Shown here one piece after another: positions 26,701-39,661 of a DNA stretch of 64,000 bases. The position numbers and the translations under genes were made by a program. Source of the stretch: Serinus canaria (lineage: Eukaryota; Chordata; Aves; Passeriformes; Fringillidae); NCBI RefSeq assembly GCF_022539315.1, contig NC_066329.1, positions 4,005,072 to 4,069,071 on the forward strand. The letters are read 5' to 3'. The first letter of the stretch is position 1, and each line of letters starts with the position of its first letter. The notes beneath the pieces were generated by a model. It worked only from the letters and a program-made list of their open reading frames with translations. It was not told the origin of the DNA and did no database searches.

Positions 26701-29700
26701 TTAGAAAGCAGAATTTGCCAGCAGATATTAACATACTCAAGCCCTGTTGAATTCACATTTTATCATCATCTTGTTGTTTACAAATTTTCCTGTCATTCAT
26801 CATTGCAAATCATCAGCTGCACTTGTGGCTGAAGAAAACACTAACTCAGAAGGCAGAGATGAGTGCAAATGCATTAATCAGAGATCATGATTTTTCTACC
26901 AGGAATGTTATGCTCTCAGACACCTATAATTAGGCATATCCAGTACCTATAATCTTCTGAGATATTCAAAATATAATGGAGACTGCTCAGTGTGGGTAGG
27001 AATAAAGTGAATTGACAACATAAAGCAAAAATACAGGTGAAGCAAAGTATTTTTAGACTTGGGCTATAAAACAACATTTCTGTTCTAGAATTTCAAAAAA
27101 CAACAAAACCTACAAACAAATATTTTTGCAGAGAACACTGACAGCCTAAATAGTGAGACCTGATGTGTGAGCAGCACAAAATCCCTGGGCCTTCCCTAGA
27201 TTGGGGGGATAGAAGGAAGCAGAGGACAGATCTGATTGCCTTTTTTTTCCCCCCTTTTCTTTTTTTCTCCCAACTCAATAATCTTTTAGTAAAAGGGAAA
27301 AGAATCATCAGTCTGAGATTTCCAGCACTTTCAGCCATGCTCTGCACAAAAAGGAACAGCAGCCAAGACCATTCATCTCTGATTGCTTCATGAAGCTCAA
27401 GCAGCAGCCACAACTACACATTTAGTAACCTACATAGTTTATTTTCTAATTTTAATTGTGTACTTTTAATTTGGTCAAGTTAAACAACCAAGTTCCAACT
27501 GGGTTTCAGAGCACCCTTAAGGATCAAACCCTAACATCATTTTCCAATACCAAAACAACAATTATTACCTTGAATTAACCCATATTTTCAGGATTGCCAG
27601 AGTTTAAAAGGGCATATTTTCAGTTAAAAATTCTTGAAAACAACTTCTAATATTCAGCAGAAAATATGGTCTGGAATTTAAGGGGCAAGAACACTGGCAA
27701 CACTTGCTGGATGAGCACAGGCAGGCAGATGCTGCTTCAGGTGGAATATAAAAATTTTGTGAATGCAGAATTTGTCTGGAGCTGGGCCTGATGGCACAGG
27801 GGGCTGCAGAGACTCCATTCTGCTTTTCCATGGAAAACTGCTCAGTACAAACCAGCCCAGGCACCTCAGAGTGATGCCTCAGGTTTAGCTTTTCTATTTT
27901 TCAGATTCTGTGCTGCTTTAGTGTGTAGTTCTGAGCTTCATATTATGGGATGCCGAGCTCTGTGCACAGAGCAGGGAGACAAAACAATTCCTTCTCCAGC
28001 TGGGGACCAAGGACAAATAATCCAAATCTCAGGCCCAAGAGTATAAACAGTGACAGAATGAAAAAAAAAAAAAACCAAGCAGGATGGGACTTCATAACCT
28101 AAAGCTGAAATTGGACAATTAACTCCAAGATGCAAATGGAGCAGAACTTGTAAAAGTGAGAGAGCCCGTGACCAGTTGTGCATTTTGGGACCATTCTGGG
28201 TTCACCTTGGTTTCACCTGGCTGGGCTCTTGTGCTGCCCAAGGTGGATCCATTGAGGCCTTCAATAAATCCCTACTTTATCCTTTAACTCTGTCCATCCT
28301 TCTCAAGGCATCAGGAGAGCTTTAGCTCTCCCTACAGGAGCCAAGAGCACAGAGGAAAAGAGAAGAAGCAGCAGAACATTGCAAGGCAGTGACACAGATC
28401 AGTGACACTGCTCTTGTCCCTGTGGTTTGGGGGTCAGACTTGACTTGGAAGTGACTTGAGACTCACAAAGTCAGTGACTATTGCAGGACTGAGGAGACCA
28501 GGAGATAATCAGTGTGTTGGTTGTGTGGGTTTCATCAGAGAGAGTCCTGGCTTACCCTCAACATCCAAACACAGAGGTGAAGTGAAATGTAAAACAGTTA
28601 ATGCATCATCTCTGGAGCCATCCCTACTTATCATTGCTTATCATTGCAAAACCTTCACTTTTTATACCATTCTTCTGCTCACCCTTTGAGCTGTTTACCC
28701 ATCCCTCATCTGTTAGCATTTATTTTTCTTGCTTCTCAATCCATTCTTTACCCTCAAACTCTCACTACAATCCTTTCCCTTCCATTTTCAAGACTTGCTA
28801 CCTTTCCCTGAATATTTTCCCTTAAGTGCATCCTCATCTCACATTTTCCTTTTCACTCAGCCTGCTACTGTCCCTGCTCCATTTTAAGTGCTCTCATTAA
28901 GAGCTTCAAAGATCAGTTTCAAAAAGCCACAATGTACCCATCAAACCAGTCCTGCTTTACTCACAAACACTCTGTACCACCATCAGATATTGTAGCCTGT
29001 GATACATTTCTGTGATTATCCACAGGAAGGCATGGAAGAATGTTCCAAGCATTTATTTAAACAGAAATAATGATTTCTTTTCCCTGGAAACAAGAGTTTA
29101 CTTCAAAGAAAAGTCTCACTTGCTTTAAAGAAGAACCAGGAAAACTTGGATCTCTGTGGAGAATCTCTCCCAGCTCCTGGTAAGGCTTCTCAAGTGGCTG
29201 AAGCACCTCTGAATGATTTATTTTTCCCCTCCTAATGATCATTTTCCCAGACCTTGCTGCCTTGGAAGTTTGCTGCTCCAGGCCAAGACCTTTCCTTCCT
29301 CCTGAGCAGAGCCAAGCAAACCCTAAATGGGCACAAAGTCCCAAGGATTCAGCACTTTAGTGGCTGCTGGCACCATTATTCTGCTGTTCCCAGGTGCTTC
29401 TGGGACCACAGGTGCCTCGAGTTTGCTGTTCCCACCTGCATTTGCTTTCTCAGGTCCCTTGAGTCTACAATTTTTAAATGCATCTGGTACTGGCATTGTT
29501 CCAGAACAGGAGCCTTGGTGGTTTTAATTCCCTAAGTTATTAAAGCCAGTTGTTCCTCAGTTATGAAAACACACACAGCTGCCCAAACTCTGAAGCAAGA
29601 GTTTTTAATTTTCTATAGGGTAGCCCAGCAGAAGGATCTGCAGCTAATGAACACTACATGAGGTCTCATTCCCCTCAGCAGCCCTTCAAAAATAGAAACA

Positions 29701-32572
29701 AATCCTGAGGGGCCAGGACACCTTACACCTAACCAGCCTCCTGGGGACCACCCAGAACTCCTCCTTTGTATTTCTGTGTCAAAAAAAACATATTTATATC
29801 TATTTCTAGCTGCAGCCCTCATGCCAAGGGCCTCCCACCACCCAAATTCCAGGGACTGGGATGAAGTTTCCTTATGGCCAAGGGGGCCATGCAGCAGCAC
29901 AAGTGGTCACAGATTTGCCAAGGGTCTTTTGATGTTTGATAATTATATATTTTTAAGCCTAATCAACAAAAAGGAGCTAATAACCAAGCTCATGCATTAG
30001 AAAAAAATAACCAAATTTCCAGCTGGTGGAATTGCCTTGTTAAGTTTAGGGCTTGAAACAGGTTTTAGTGATCAGGGGGGAGATCAGCAAAGCTTGGGGA
30101 AAATGGATGCCCACTGATAGTGGACACCAAGAATGCAGAATTCATGGGTCATCTGGCAGAACTCCCAAGATGAGGAATAAACCAATAAACCCAACTCAGC
30201 AGCTGTGCTGGAACCAGCTCTGACATCTCCCTGTGCCCCACAGGGCAGAGCTGCCAGGGGGCTCCTCTTGCCAAACCCACACAGGGGGGACACCAGGAGG
30301 CAGCTGCTGGTTTCTCCAAGCATGAAGGTCACCTCTGGAGAAAGATTTTCTCACCTTTCCTTCAGCTGAGGGCCGAGCTGGGGTGTCCCCTCCCTCCACA
30401 CCAGAGCTCTGGCCAAGGGACATGGCCATAAATGTGTTTTGCCTTTAGATCAAGAGAACTTCATCACTCCACAGCACTGATGGAGAGCCCAGCAGTTAAA
30501 GCACTGAGAAGAGAAGACCTGAATGTCATTATAACAGGGCAATATTAATCAGTATTTCAATAATTAAATATAATCCTTGGCTACTCTTCCATGGGGCAGC
30601 TTGGGGTACAGGACAGAGCAACCCCAGCCTCCCCAAGCCCTGGTGCTGCTCAGCCCTTGAGGAAACGCATCAAACCTCACTCCTCCCACACATGTTTTCA
30701 GTAAAAGCCTTTTAAATCCCACTCCAACCTTGTCAAACAGGCTGTAACTGGTGCAAATGAAAACTCAAGATGAATTTAATACTGCACCTATTCAGCCCTA
30801 AAATACAGGGCCGATCAGCAGCAATAGCACATTATTTGAGGTATATGATTTCCAGCAGATTGGGTTTTTAGCCTGTCAAGATCACTCTAACCATCTGAAT
30901 CCTGTGAGTTCTCTAAAGGGACGAGGTATCTGAAAACATCTCCTCCCTCCTCCCTCCCTGGCTTTCCTCTCAGCTCTGTAAAAACACCCTTGCTATCATT
31001 TCCCTGCATTTTAATCTGTCCAACTCTTCTTTGCTATTATAACTTTTGATTTAGAGGGATGTGACCAGACAGGAGAAGCAGGGAGCCACAGTGGGGCTGT
31101 GGGGCTCCAGAGGCTGCAGGAGAAAGCAGGGGGCATTTGCAGCTGGGCAGGTTCCCCTCACCTCATTTTCTTCCCTGGCTTTGTATTTTCTAGAGGCTGA
31201 TTTTGATCCTCAAACCTCATGCACTGCTCTGCTTTTCTTTTCAGGAAAAAATCCTCAGGCATGTGGTGGTCAAGGCCAGAGGTGCTCACCCACCGACCTG
31301 CTAAACTGAGGAGCTGGAAATGCAATTTCTGCTACTTTTCTCATTGGAAGCAGTCTAATCATAGATGTTTCCAGCTGAAAGGGAATATTCTGACACCCAG
31401 TGTTTGAGGCAGCCACAACTTGGTAACAACAAGCCTCTGAGCACCTGCTGGTGTTGGACATGGGCATACAGGAATGATTTCAACTGAAATAGTGGAGGAA
31501 GATCCTGTTTCAGTGAATTCCCTGCTACAAATGATGACATCTCATCTGGAACTGGGATTTCAGCTTGAACAACCTTTGTCTGCAGCAGGATGGAACCTGC
31601 TGGGGCTCTGGCTCCTGGAGAGGGGGAAGCCAGCTGAGACAATCACCCCTGCACCCTCTGGAGCTGTGAGTCCAGCAGGAGCTGCAGAGGAGCAGGTGGG
31701 CTCACAGGAGCCATCCCACAGCCCTGCCCTGCAGGCATCAACCCTGCCACCCTCTGGAACTGTGCCCAGAACTCACTCTGCTTCCCTGGCAGGTCTGTTT
31801 TAATGGCTCTGAAACAACCAAAGTGCCATTTGGCTTGGGATGTTCAGGAGCCTGGAAGGGCCCAGGGCGATGGAGGGATGTGCCCTCCTGAGGTTGGACA
31901 CTCCCTGTCCCTCCTGCTCTCCCTTCTGCAGTTTGTGCCCTGTCCCAGTGGTGCCTGCACCCCAAGGGCAGCCTGCAAGCCCTGGGGGCAAGGCTCTTGC
32001 ACAGATTGCTATGTCTGTCTCCAGGCTCTTTGCAATTCATTTCTCCCACAATTTTTCCATGGGGAGCCCACCTTGTAAATTCCTTCCTGGCAAGGAATTC
32101 CCTCTGGAGCTCAAAGAGGAGCACATGCCTGTGCCTGCCTCCTTAGTGCCACAGCCACAGAAAGGAGCTCCCTCCAAGACACAGGGGATGCATTACTCAG
32201 AAACAAACAAAAAATAATCCCAAAGATAGATAGATTGATAGGTTTATTGTTTTGGAGACACTTCCCCTGTTTTCCTCCCACAGCCCATAGAAGTTCACAG
32301 AGCTGGGATCTCCCAGCTCTTCCCTTCCTCAGCTCCATTTCTCCTCCACCCTGTTCATCTCTAGTCCCATTTTCAAGCAATACTACAATAACAACAGGTC
32401 TGCATTTGTTTCTTTTTTCCTTCTGTGTCATTTCTCCATCCAGCTAACAATTTTGGTGGCAATTTAACAGCCTTTACAAATTACATTCCTATCTTTTTCA
32501 CTGTTATTGTTAGAGGAGAAAGTCCCATTTTTCACTGTGATCTTTCAGGTTTCTGCTGTCACTGTATTCAAG

Positions 32573-32575
<3 letters not shown>

Positions 32576-32604
<29 letters not shown>
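32576..32604. repeat. poly(T) run (29 T)
   Basis: The longest homopolymer in the window. No gene-derived sequence was recognised upstream of it on the minus strand. Confidence 0.9.
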
Positions 32605-32985
32605 GTCCTTAGCTTTTATTTTCTTATCCCTGAAGGGCAGTCTTGGAAATTCAAAGCTGTTCCCTGCCTATCAGTGGATCTAGTATTCTCTTTTGGCAGT
32701 TCCACAGTGACTGTCTCTCTTCCTTCCAACCTTCCACCTCAATGACACCTTTTCTCAATAAATTACCCTTTGTCTCTTTGAGCTGTGGTTCCATTTGTGA
32801 CACTTTGGATGTGTAATAGCTGCATCCCAGTGGACACCTCCAGCACTGTCAACTAACAGGCCAATACAAACCCACTGGTGCAGAAAATAGAGATTTATGT
32901 ATTTTGGGCTTTATTTCCTCCCTGGTAGTCGAGCTGTACTCTGCATTTTCAAAGTTTCAGTTTAAAGGTGTGGTTGCTCCTTGCC

Positions 32986-33013
32986 AAAAAAAAAAAAAAA
33001 ACAAAAAAAAAAA
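32986..33013. repeat. poly(A) run with one C interruption
   Basis: Sixteen A, one C, then eleven A. Flanks are unique sequence. Confidence 0.9.
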
Positions 33014-33679
33014 CTCTCCTGGATTGGAGGGGTGGCTGAATTCATGGCAGAATTCCCTTTTTTGCAACATGACATCCCTTGGGATCCCTGGAAAATGCCT
33101 TGGAGCAGCCAAACCCACCCAGCCATGCCTCTCCACACTGGTGCAGGGCTTCATGGATTGTTTATGCTACAGAGGAAACATTGATTTTTGCAAACATTTC
33201 CTAACAATAACAACAGGGATCGATTTGTGGTGCTGTTGCTCATGGTTTTGCTAATGGAGGAGGAATGTGTGGAGCAGCAGCTTTGAGGTGTCCCTGGGCT
33301 CCCTGTGGGAAAGGAGGGCTCCTGGGGGGGACACACTCAGAGCCAGCAGTGCTGGAGGAGGGATGCAGCAGATAAATCTTGAGAAATTTGGATGCTCACA
33401 CCCTGCTCCCATCAGATAACAATAGAGATATTCAAGCTCACAGCTGGCAGCAGCACCATCCTCCCTGGCTCGTGCAAGCTGCCCAAAAGCAACAGATTGA
33501 ACACTTTTATAGAAGTTGTCAAGATCCAGCCCTTGGCTTTAGCAGCCTGGGACTTTCTTCTCACAGCCCTGCACCTTCTGTCTCCTTTCCAAACACCAGA
33601 CAAGCCAAACATTATTTTCCAATCCCAGCATCTGGCACAGAGCTCTGGGCAAGGCTCTCAGCCTGTCGCTGCTGAGATA

Positions 33680-33880
33680 AATGAGCCTGTTTCAGGGGCC
33701 GACTTCATAAAAGTATATGAAAAGTAGTTAACAAAAGGGTACTTCACAAAGAGGGGAATGCAAATGCAACCTCCTAGATAACTAATTAACTGAAGGAGGC
33801 AGACAAAGGGGAAGCAGCTTCCCATCTGTGGAAAGAGATGTCATTCTGTGGAGGCTTTAATTAGTTCTGCCCCGTCCCGC
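33680..33880. promoter_or_regulatory. candidate enhancer with POU octamer and homeodomain sites
   Basis: An AT-rich island inside GC-rich DNA. It holds a perfect octamer ATGCAAAT at 33759-33766, a homeodomain core ACTAATTAAC near 33781, TTTAATTAG near 33857, and GATA- and SOX/TCF-like words (GAGATAA, CACAAAG). It lies about 17 kb downstream of the HSPB8 start. The motif density is seen in sequence and enhancer function is inferred. Confidence 0.3.
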
Positions 33881-34095
33881 AGCCATTCAGTTGCGGCGCT
33901 CGCAGGCTGCTCCTGCTCTGCAGCTCCCTGGGCTCTCCAGGTACACAAGGGGAGAGCAAAGCTGGGGGAAAAGCTGCTTCACCTTGCTAAAGTCCCCACG
34001 AGGGATGTGTTTTCAGCAGGGGCCCAAGCAGCAAACAAAGCTGGGGTTGTCTGTGGGAGGTGGTCTGTGCAGCCATCCAGAGGTGCCACAAGGAG

Positions 34096-34195
34096 ATCAT
34101 GGAATCACAGAACAACTCAGGCTGGAAAAGACCTCAAACAGCATCGAGTACAACAATTAATCTAGCACTGCCAGGTCCACCACTAAGCCCAGCTC
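34096..34195 (-). mobile_element. CR1 LINE 3' fragment, minus orientation
   Basis: Read on the minus strand, the segment runs through CCTGGCAGTGCTAG and GAGGTCTTTTCCAGCCTGA to a degenerate terminal octamer region (TTCTGTGATTCCATGAT). This is the 3' end expected for bird CR1 retrotransposons, which finish with repeats of an ATTCTATG-like octamer. Only about 100 bp remain, so the copy is heavily 5' truncated and inactive. Another CR1 tail in the opposite direction begins within a few bases. Confidence 0.8.
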
Positions 34196-34199
34196 TTCC

Positions 34200-34366
34200 A
34201 TGGAGAGGGGTTTCTTTCAGGGGGCTGTGGATGCCCCATCCCTGGAAGTGTCCCAAGGTTGGTTTGGGACAGAGCTTGAAGGAACCTGGTCTAGTCCTGC
34301 CCAAGATGCCCCTGCCCATGGAACTCAATAACCTTTATATTCCCTTCCAACCCAAACCATTGTCTG
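34200..34366 (+). mobile_element. CR1 LINE 3' fragment, plus orientation
   Basis: On the plus strand it contains GGATGCCCCATCCCTGGAAG, GGAACCTGGTCTAGT, CCCCTGCCCATGGAACT and ends with CCCTTCCAACCCAAACCATT. These are characteristic blocks of the CR1 3' UTR in birds. It is 5' truncated, lacks the reverse transcriptase region and is diverged. It lies head to head with the CR1 tail at 34096-34195. Confidence 0.85.
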
Positions 34367-37300
34367 ATTTCTCCCCCCTCAAAGCTTTCCAGCCACTTTT
34401 GGACACAAGCATTAGGTTTTGCTACCCCCCAAGCTTTGGGCTGTACCCCTGCTTTGGACTTGGGCACAGCTCACACAGAGGTGCTCTTCAGGGAATGTGG
34501 CACCTGGAGGGAGCACTCTGGGGTCCATCCCCACTGTGCCACTGCCCCTTTCAAGTTGTTCTCTTGCTTTTCTTTTGCTCCTCTTCCTGGGAGGGTCCCT
34601 TTTCACCCCCCAGGCTGCAGGAGCTCAGCAGGGTTAAGGCTGAGCAGGGCGTGCCATGGGAATTAGTCACCACCGGGACCTCAGTCAAGTGTTTCATTTA
34701 ATGCCCTTTTCCAAAGACATTTGTACTTGAGAAAACCTGAAGAATTATGAGCTCCCTGCTAACAGACATGACTCAGAGCAGTGGTGGGCACATGGCACTT
34801 ATGTGAGAAGTGTCTTCTGCAGTGTGGGTGAGGAGGAGAGAGGGGCTGCTGACAAAGTGGGTTTTGCAGGGAAAAACACCCAAATGGCTTCAGTTTGTGC
34901 TGCCAACAGCAGCAGTGACTCAGATACTGATGGGGAGAGCCCACCAGTGCAACTGCTCCCAGGGGCTTGGCCAAGGTCTGATGTGCCCTGGTCCCAAACA
35001 CCAGAGCAGCTTTGGCATTCAGTGCATGGAGCAAACCCATGCCCAAAACACAGAGCAGGACAATGCCCTGCTACCAAAGGCCACCCTGTCCCTCACGGTG
35101 CTGTCCTACCTCTGTGAATGCCAGGAACTCGCTCAGCAGGAAGTTCATGGGACACTGCCAACACCCTGGAGCTGGCTTTGGACACCATGTGCCTTTGCCA
35201 GGCATTACCTGTGACCTGCCTGGTGCACAGGAGCACAGATATTTGGGGGATGCCCAAGTCCCTGTACCAACCATGGCAGGTCACCGTGGGGACATCGTGG
35301 GAGCTGGGAAATTGACAGGAAAAAAATGATAATTGAGTCATCCCTTCTCAAGACATCATTTCCCACCTGCATCACTGGAAATTACCAGGCTGGGCACTGT
35401 CAGCAGCCAGGAGATGCTGTGCAGGGTGAGGGGGACCAGAAATGAAGTTTATAGGGATACAGCCTTGAACTTTCTCCAGGCTGACTTCTAGTGCATTATT
35501 GGAATGGCAGGGATTGGCTGCCAAGCAGAGGCATTTGGAAATCCTCCCAGCTCTTTCCCAAAGTGGATGAGGAGGAGGAGTTGCCTGAGCTGATCTGGGT
35601 TCCTCCAACCCCTGTGAGGCCCCCGAGGGACTGGCTGGGAGAGGGGACCTGTGGGACCCGGATGGTTGGGACAGGAACAGTGACTTTGCACAACGCTGTG
35701 CCTCGGTGACTCGTGACACTGCAGCAGCTGGCAGAGGCTCTCTGGAGCTGGCTGCACCCGGGTATTATTAGACCTGATGGTTTTATTTCTGCTCCAGCCA
35801 AAGTTCAGCTGGTGCAGTTTGAGCTCTGATGGGCACTGGATGTATCCTGTCCCTCCAGAAACACTTGGTGCTGACAGTCACCATGTCTCCCACATGCCAC
35901 CATCCAGCCATGCAGCTTCCTACAGCAGGGGATTTCCTAATCTTCCTTTTGTTATCACTAAAAAATAAGGAAAGCAATGACCATTAATGATACCAAGCCA
36001 GGGCACATGGGGCACAGCTCTGCCAGATGACATAACCCTCTCTACTTACATTGCCTAGGGAAATTTCCTCCCCACTTTGCAGAGCTTGAGCTCTCAGGAA
36101 TCTCTTTGCTACTCTCCTGTGAGGGAGGCTGGGGGGAATGAAATAAGAGCCTAGAGATCATCTGTACAAGCTGCAGCACATCCCTGTACTCCTCTGGGGT
36201 CAAGCACCACCTCCCCCTGAGACTGGCCCAGCCCGGGCTTGCAGAGGAGGGGAGCAGGGAAAAAGCAGGGCCAGGAACTGGCAAGAGAAAGCAGCTGGGC
36301 AAAGTGGGCATTACTAGGAGTTCAGAGAGACAGGGATCCCTCTGTGCCATCCCAGAATCTGCTGGGATGGGGGGCATTTATCCGAGCCACTGAGCCCACT
36401 CCTCAGAGCTGCTCAAACTTCCCCCAGAGCAGCACTGAGCCTGGGCTGTGAGGAGACAGAAACAGAGAGGAACAGCCATGGAGAGCTCTTCCATTAACAG
36501 CACTCCTGCCAGGCCCAGGGAGGCTGGGCTTTTGTCAGATCATGTTGTCACCATGACTTTGCTGTTTCTGAACCTTGAAGAGATTCTTCCCAAAAGAGGA
36601 ACCGCCCCCTCACCCACTTCCCTTTCAATCCCCAGCTATTTTTATTTCACTCCTTGAGATAAAGCTACATGTGTGGGGGAGGTATTTACACACACATGAG
36701 AAAGTACTGATGCACATAAAAATAACCTGATGATTTGAGAAAGACATTTCACTTCCACAGAGCTCTCTATTCCTTGTTCCATTAAAAACAGAAAAGGCAG
36801 GAGTTATTGAGGCTTGTGGGAGGTTCAGTATTGCTCTCAGTGTGGATGCAGAGAACATTCTCTCTGCTCATGCACAGGGTCTGCAGCTGGGGGAAACAGG
36901 CACTGGGTATGTGCTCAAGAGGAAAAAAAAGTGAGATTTTTATGTTCTTAGGAAGTTTATGGCTCGCTGTGAAGCAGATACAGCAGAGATGAATTCCTAC
37001 AGAAACCCTCCCATATCCTTATTTCATTCATGACACATTTCCAATGTGGAAGTGCCTGACTTCACAATGCTTTCATGTTTGAAATACCTTTTATAAGGGA
37101 ACAAGAGAGGAGAAAGGTAAGCACCCAGTGCCTCCAGCTACAAGCTGATGCTGCCTGCTCTCAGCTGAGCCCAGGTGTGGGGGCGATGAAGCATCTGCCC
37201 ATCCCATGGGGTGTGCAGGGGGAGCAGCAGGGTGTGAGCCCCTGGGCTGCTCACCCCATGGGATGCATTTACCATCCACTGATCCCAAATTTGGGATCCA

Positions 37301-39603
37301 TTGGGCAAGGCCACCCTCTGAGCAGCACATGGATTGAGGAGGGAACGAGCTCCTGCAGTGAGGCAGGCAGGCCCAGCCTGGCTCAGGGAAGCATCTCTGC
37401 CAAAACAAGTCACTCCTGAGCCCTGGGGCCATGCTCTCGGTGTCCCTACAAGCCAGGACATGGCTGCATTGGGGCTGCAGCAGCCAGGGAGCAGAGCTGA
37501 GCAGTACAGAACGTGCCTGTGCTCGGGCTGGTGCTGCCAGCCTTGTTGTGGCTCTCTTTTGAGCAAGCTGCCACACGCAGCATTCTCGGGGACAAGAGAC
37601 AGCCTTGTTACATTAACAGCGCTCCACCACATGCTATCACTATTATTATCTGGGTTTGTGGGTATAATGGATAACACAGGAGCGCTCCCTCTCCAAAATA
37701 ACCTGGTGTTGGGAGCGATTTGGAGCGAAGATTGGGATATTTGCTGAGCATCCCTTGCTGTGCTAAAGGAGGCAGCGCTGCGCCTGCACACCCTCGGCTG
37801 CGGGAGCAGAGCTGCGGGACGGCTCTCTCCAAATCACTCCGGAATTGCAGGCAGAGATAACAGCAAAAGGCAGAGCCTGCCCGGCCAAGGTTGTTTAAAA
37901 ATACCCAGTCCCAGCCCCCGTGGTTTCTGCAGCTCTGCTGGGAGTCGGGAAGCCCACGCTGGTGATGAGCAGGTGCTCCTTGCAGGCTCAGCCTTTCAAA
38001 AAAGCTGCTGGGATCTTGCCCGGGGTCTCTTCTCCCAAAATCTAAGCCAGATCCCAGCTGGGAAGCGCTCTAAAAAACCACAACCACATGCCCTGGCAGT
38101 GACCTGCATTTGGTGATAAGCACAAAGCCACCTCATCCCCATGGGGAGCAGCACCCTGCCCGCTGCTGGACCCATCTGCTGGGATGAATCCCACAAGGCT
38201 GGAAAGAAGTTTAAAAGGAGTGTGTAAAAATAGCTTGTCCGGAGATGGGCTGGAGGCAAAACTGCCCCAGGGGACCAGCCCGGATGGGGCTGGAAGCAGC
38301 AGCTCCTGACCCAGCTGGGGGTGCAGGTCCTGCCCATCACCGAGGCTTCCCACGCCGCTGGTGCCCTCCAGCACAAGCAGGGCTGGACAGGGAAGAGGCT
38401 TCCCGGGAATGCCAGCACCCTCCCCTGCAGGAGCACAACCAAGGCTGGAATATTTGCTGCTCTTGCTCACGGTGTCCCCTGAGCCCATCCCCGGGAAGCG
38501 GGACCCGTCCGAGGGGACGAACCTGCCCGCACACGTTTCCAGGGCTGTGACTCACCCAGCCCAAGTAAACAGCCAGGTAAACAAGCTCGTTTTACTTTCA
38601 AAACAAACCGAGGAGCCGCGAAGCCCAGTTCCTCCTCCTTGAGTGAGCACGGTGTGTAATCCTTGGCATTTGTCCTCCGGGGGCTTCCGAGAGGTGCCAG
38701 CGCTTTAAAGCCTGGCAGCCGCTAGAGACAAAGTGACAAATTTAGCTCAGGAGTGAAAATGCTGCTCGTCTGCGAATGCCAAGGAGCAGGAAAACAAAAA
38801 GCACCTGCGAGGGAAATGCCTGCTGCTGGAGAGGCTCTGAAACCTCACCTGGAAGAGGCACGGAGAGCCTGTCCCTAAGGCAGAGCAGCTCTGGGCATGG
38901 CTGGAATTCGGGGGATTTACAGCCAGATGCTCCATTCGTGCATGTGAGGGTCTCTGCATCCTGCAGGAGGCGGCTTTCCAAGGAGAAATACAGCTCCAGA
39001 CACGGCCTTGCACCCCCACTGCAACCCCCGGGGCTGAGCCCTGGCAGCTGAGGGTTGCTTATGGCTCTTTTGTTGGAAATGGCTTTGGGCAGCCCCTCCA
39101 GAAATTCCTGTCCCAAAAGGCACCTTCCCAGGGAGCCCTGACCCGACCCTGCTGGGTTTGGGATCTCTGGGTGTTCAGATGAAGCCATTTCCCAAGCCAT
39201 GTGCTGTAAGGATCTCACTGTTTGATGGCTCCTCTTGTGTCATTTCAGTAGCAGGTGGTGGAAGTGGGGGGGGAGGAAAAACCTATAAAATCTTTAACAT
39301 CCCTTTAGCTTCAATTTATCTGAAGAGAATTCAAACAGCACAATTTCCTCCCGCCATCTGGGTTCCACTTTAAAAGATGTTTTCTCATATCATTGCAATT
39401 TCAGAAAATCTTGTTGTACATCTATGGAAATGCAAGATGCTTCCCCTAAATTGTGCATCAGCGTGAAGCTTTTTAAACCTCAACAGCAGCTATGATATAT
39501 TTTGACAGCTCCCAGACAGCTCCTGAGAGAATTTCCCTGTTCCAACACTACCCATGCAGGGGGGCCCAGCTTTGGGAGCTGCAGTTCCACAAGGCAAAGC
39601 TCT

Positions 39604-39661
39604 CTGCTTGGTTTTGTACCAATTTCTGCTTGGTTTTGTACCAATTTCTGCTTGGTTTTGT
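39604..39661. repeat. 22-bp tandem repeat, 2.6 copies
   Basis: The unit CTGCTTGGTTTTGTACCAAT plus TT starts at 39604, 39626 and 39648. The first two copies are identical and the third is partial. It is a small minisatellite, likely length-polymorphic. Confidence 0.9.

Larger units (their letters stand above)
10460..29000. other. AT-rich gene-free stretch
   Basis: No recognisable coding exon, RNA gene or intact transposon. The sequence is typical unique vertebrate intergenic or intronic DNA with scattered A or T runs (13303-13318, 14886-14901, 17410-17421, 28060-28073) and AT-rich motif clusters. Isolated splice-like signals exist (for example a minus-strand GAG|GTAAGA near 13645), but none can be joined into a supported gene. 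Confidence 0.5.

Noticed and set aside
34060..34701. 213-codon open frame on the plus strand
   Set aside because: Its first half runs through the two CR1 fragments and the rest shows no family resemblance, so it is a chance frame.
37138..37791. 217-codon open frame on the minus strand
   Set aside because: It overlaps long frames on the opposite strand and in other frames, shows no recognisable domain, and lies in GC-rich DNA with few stops.
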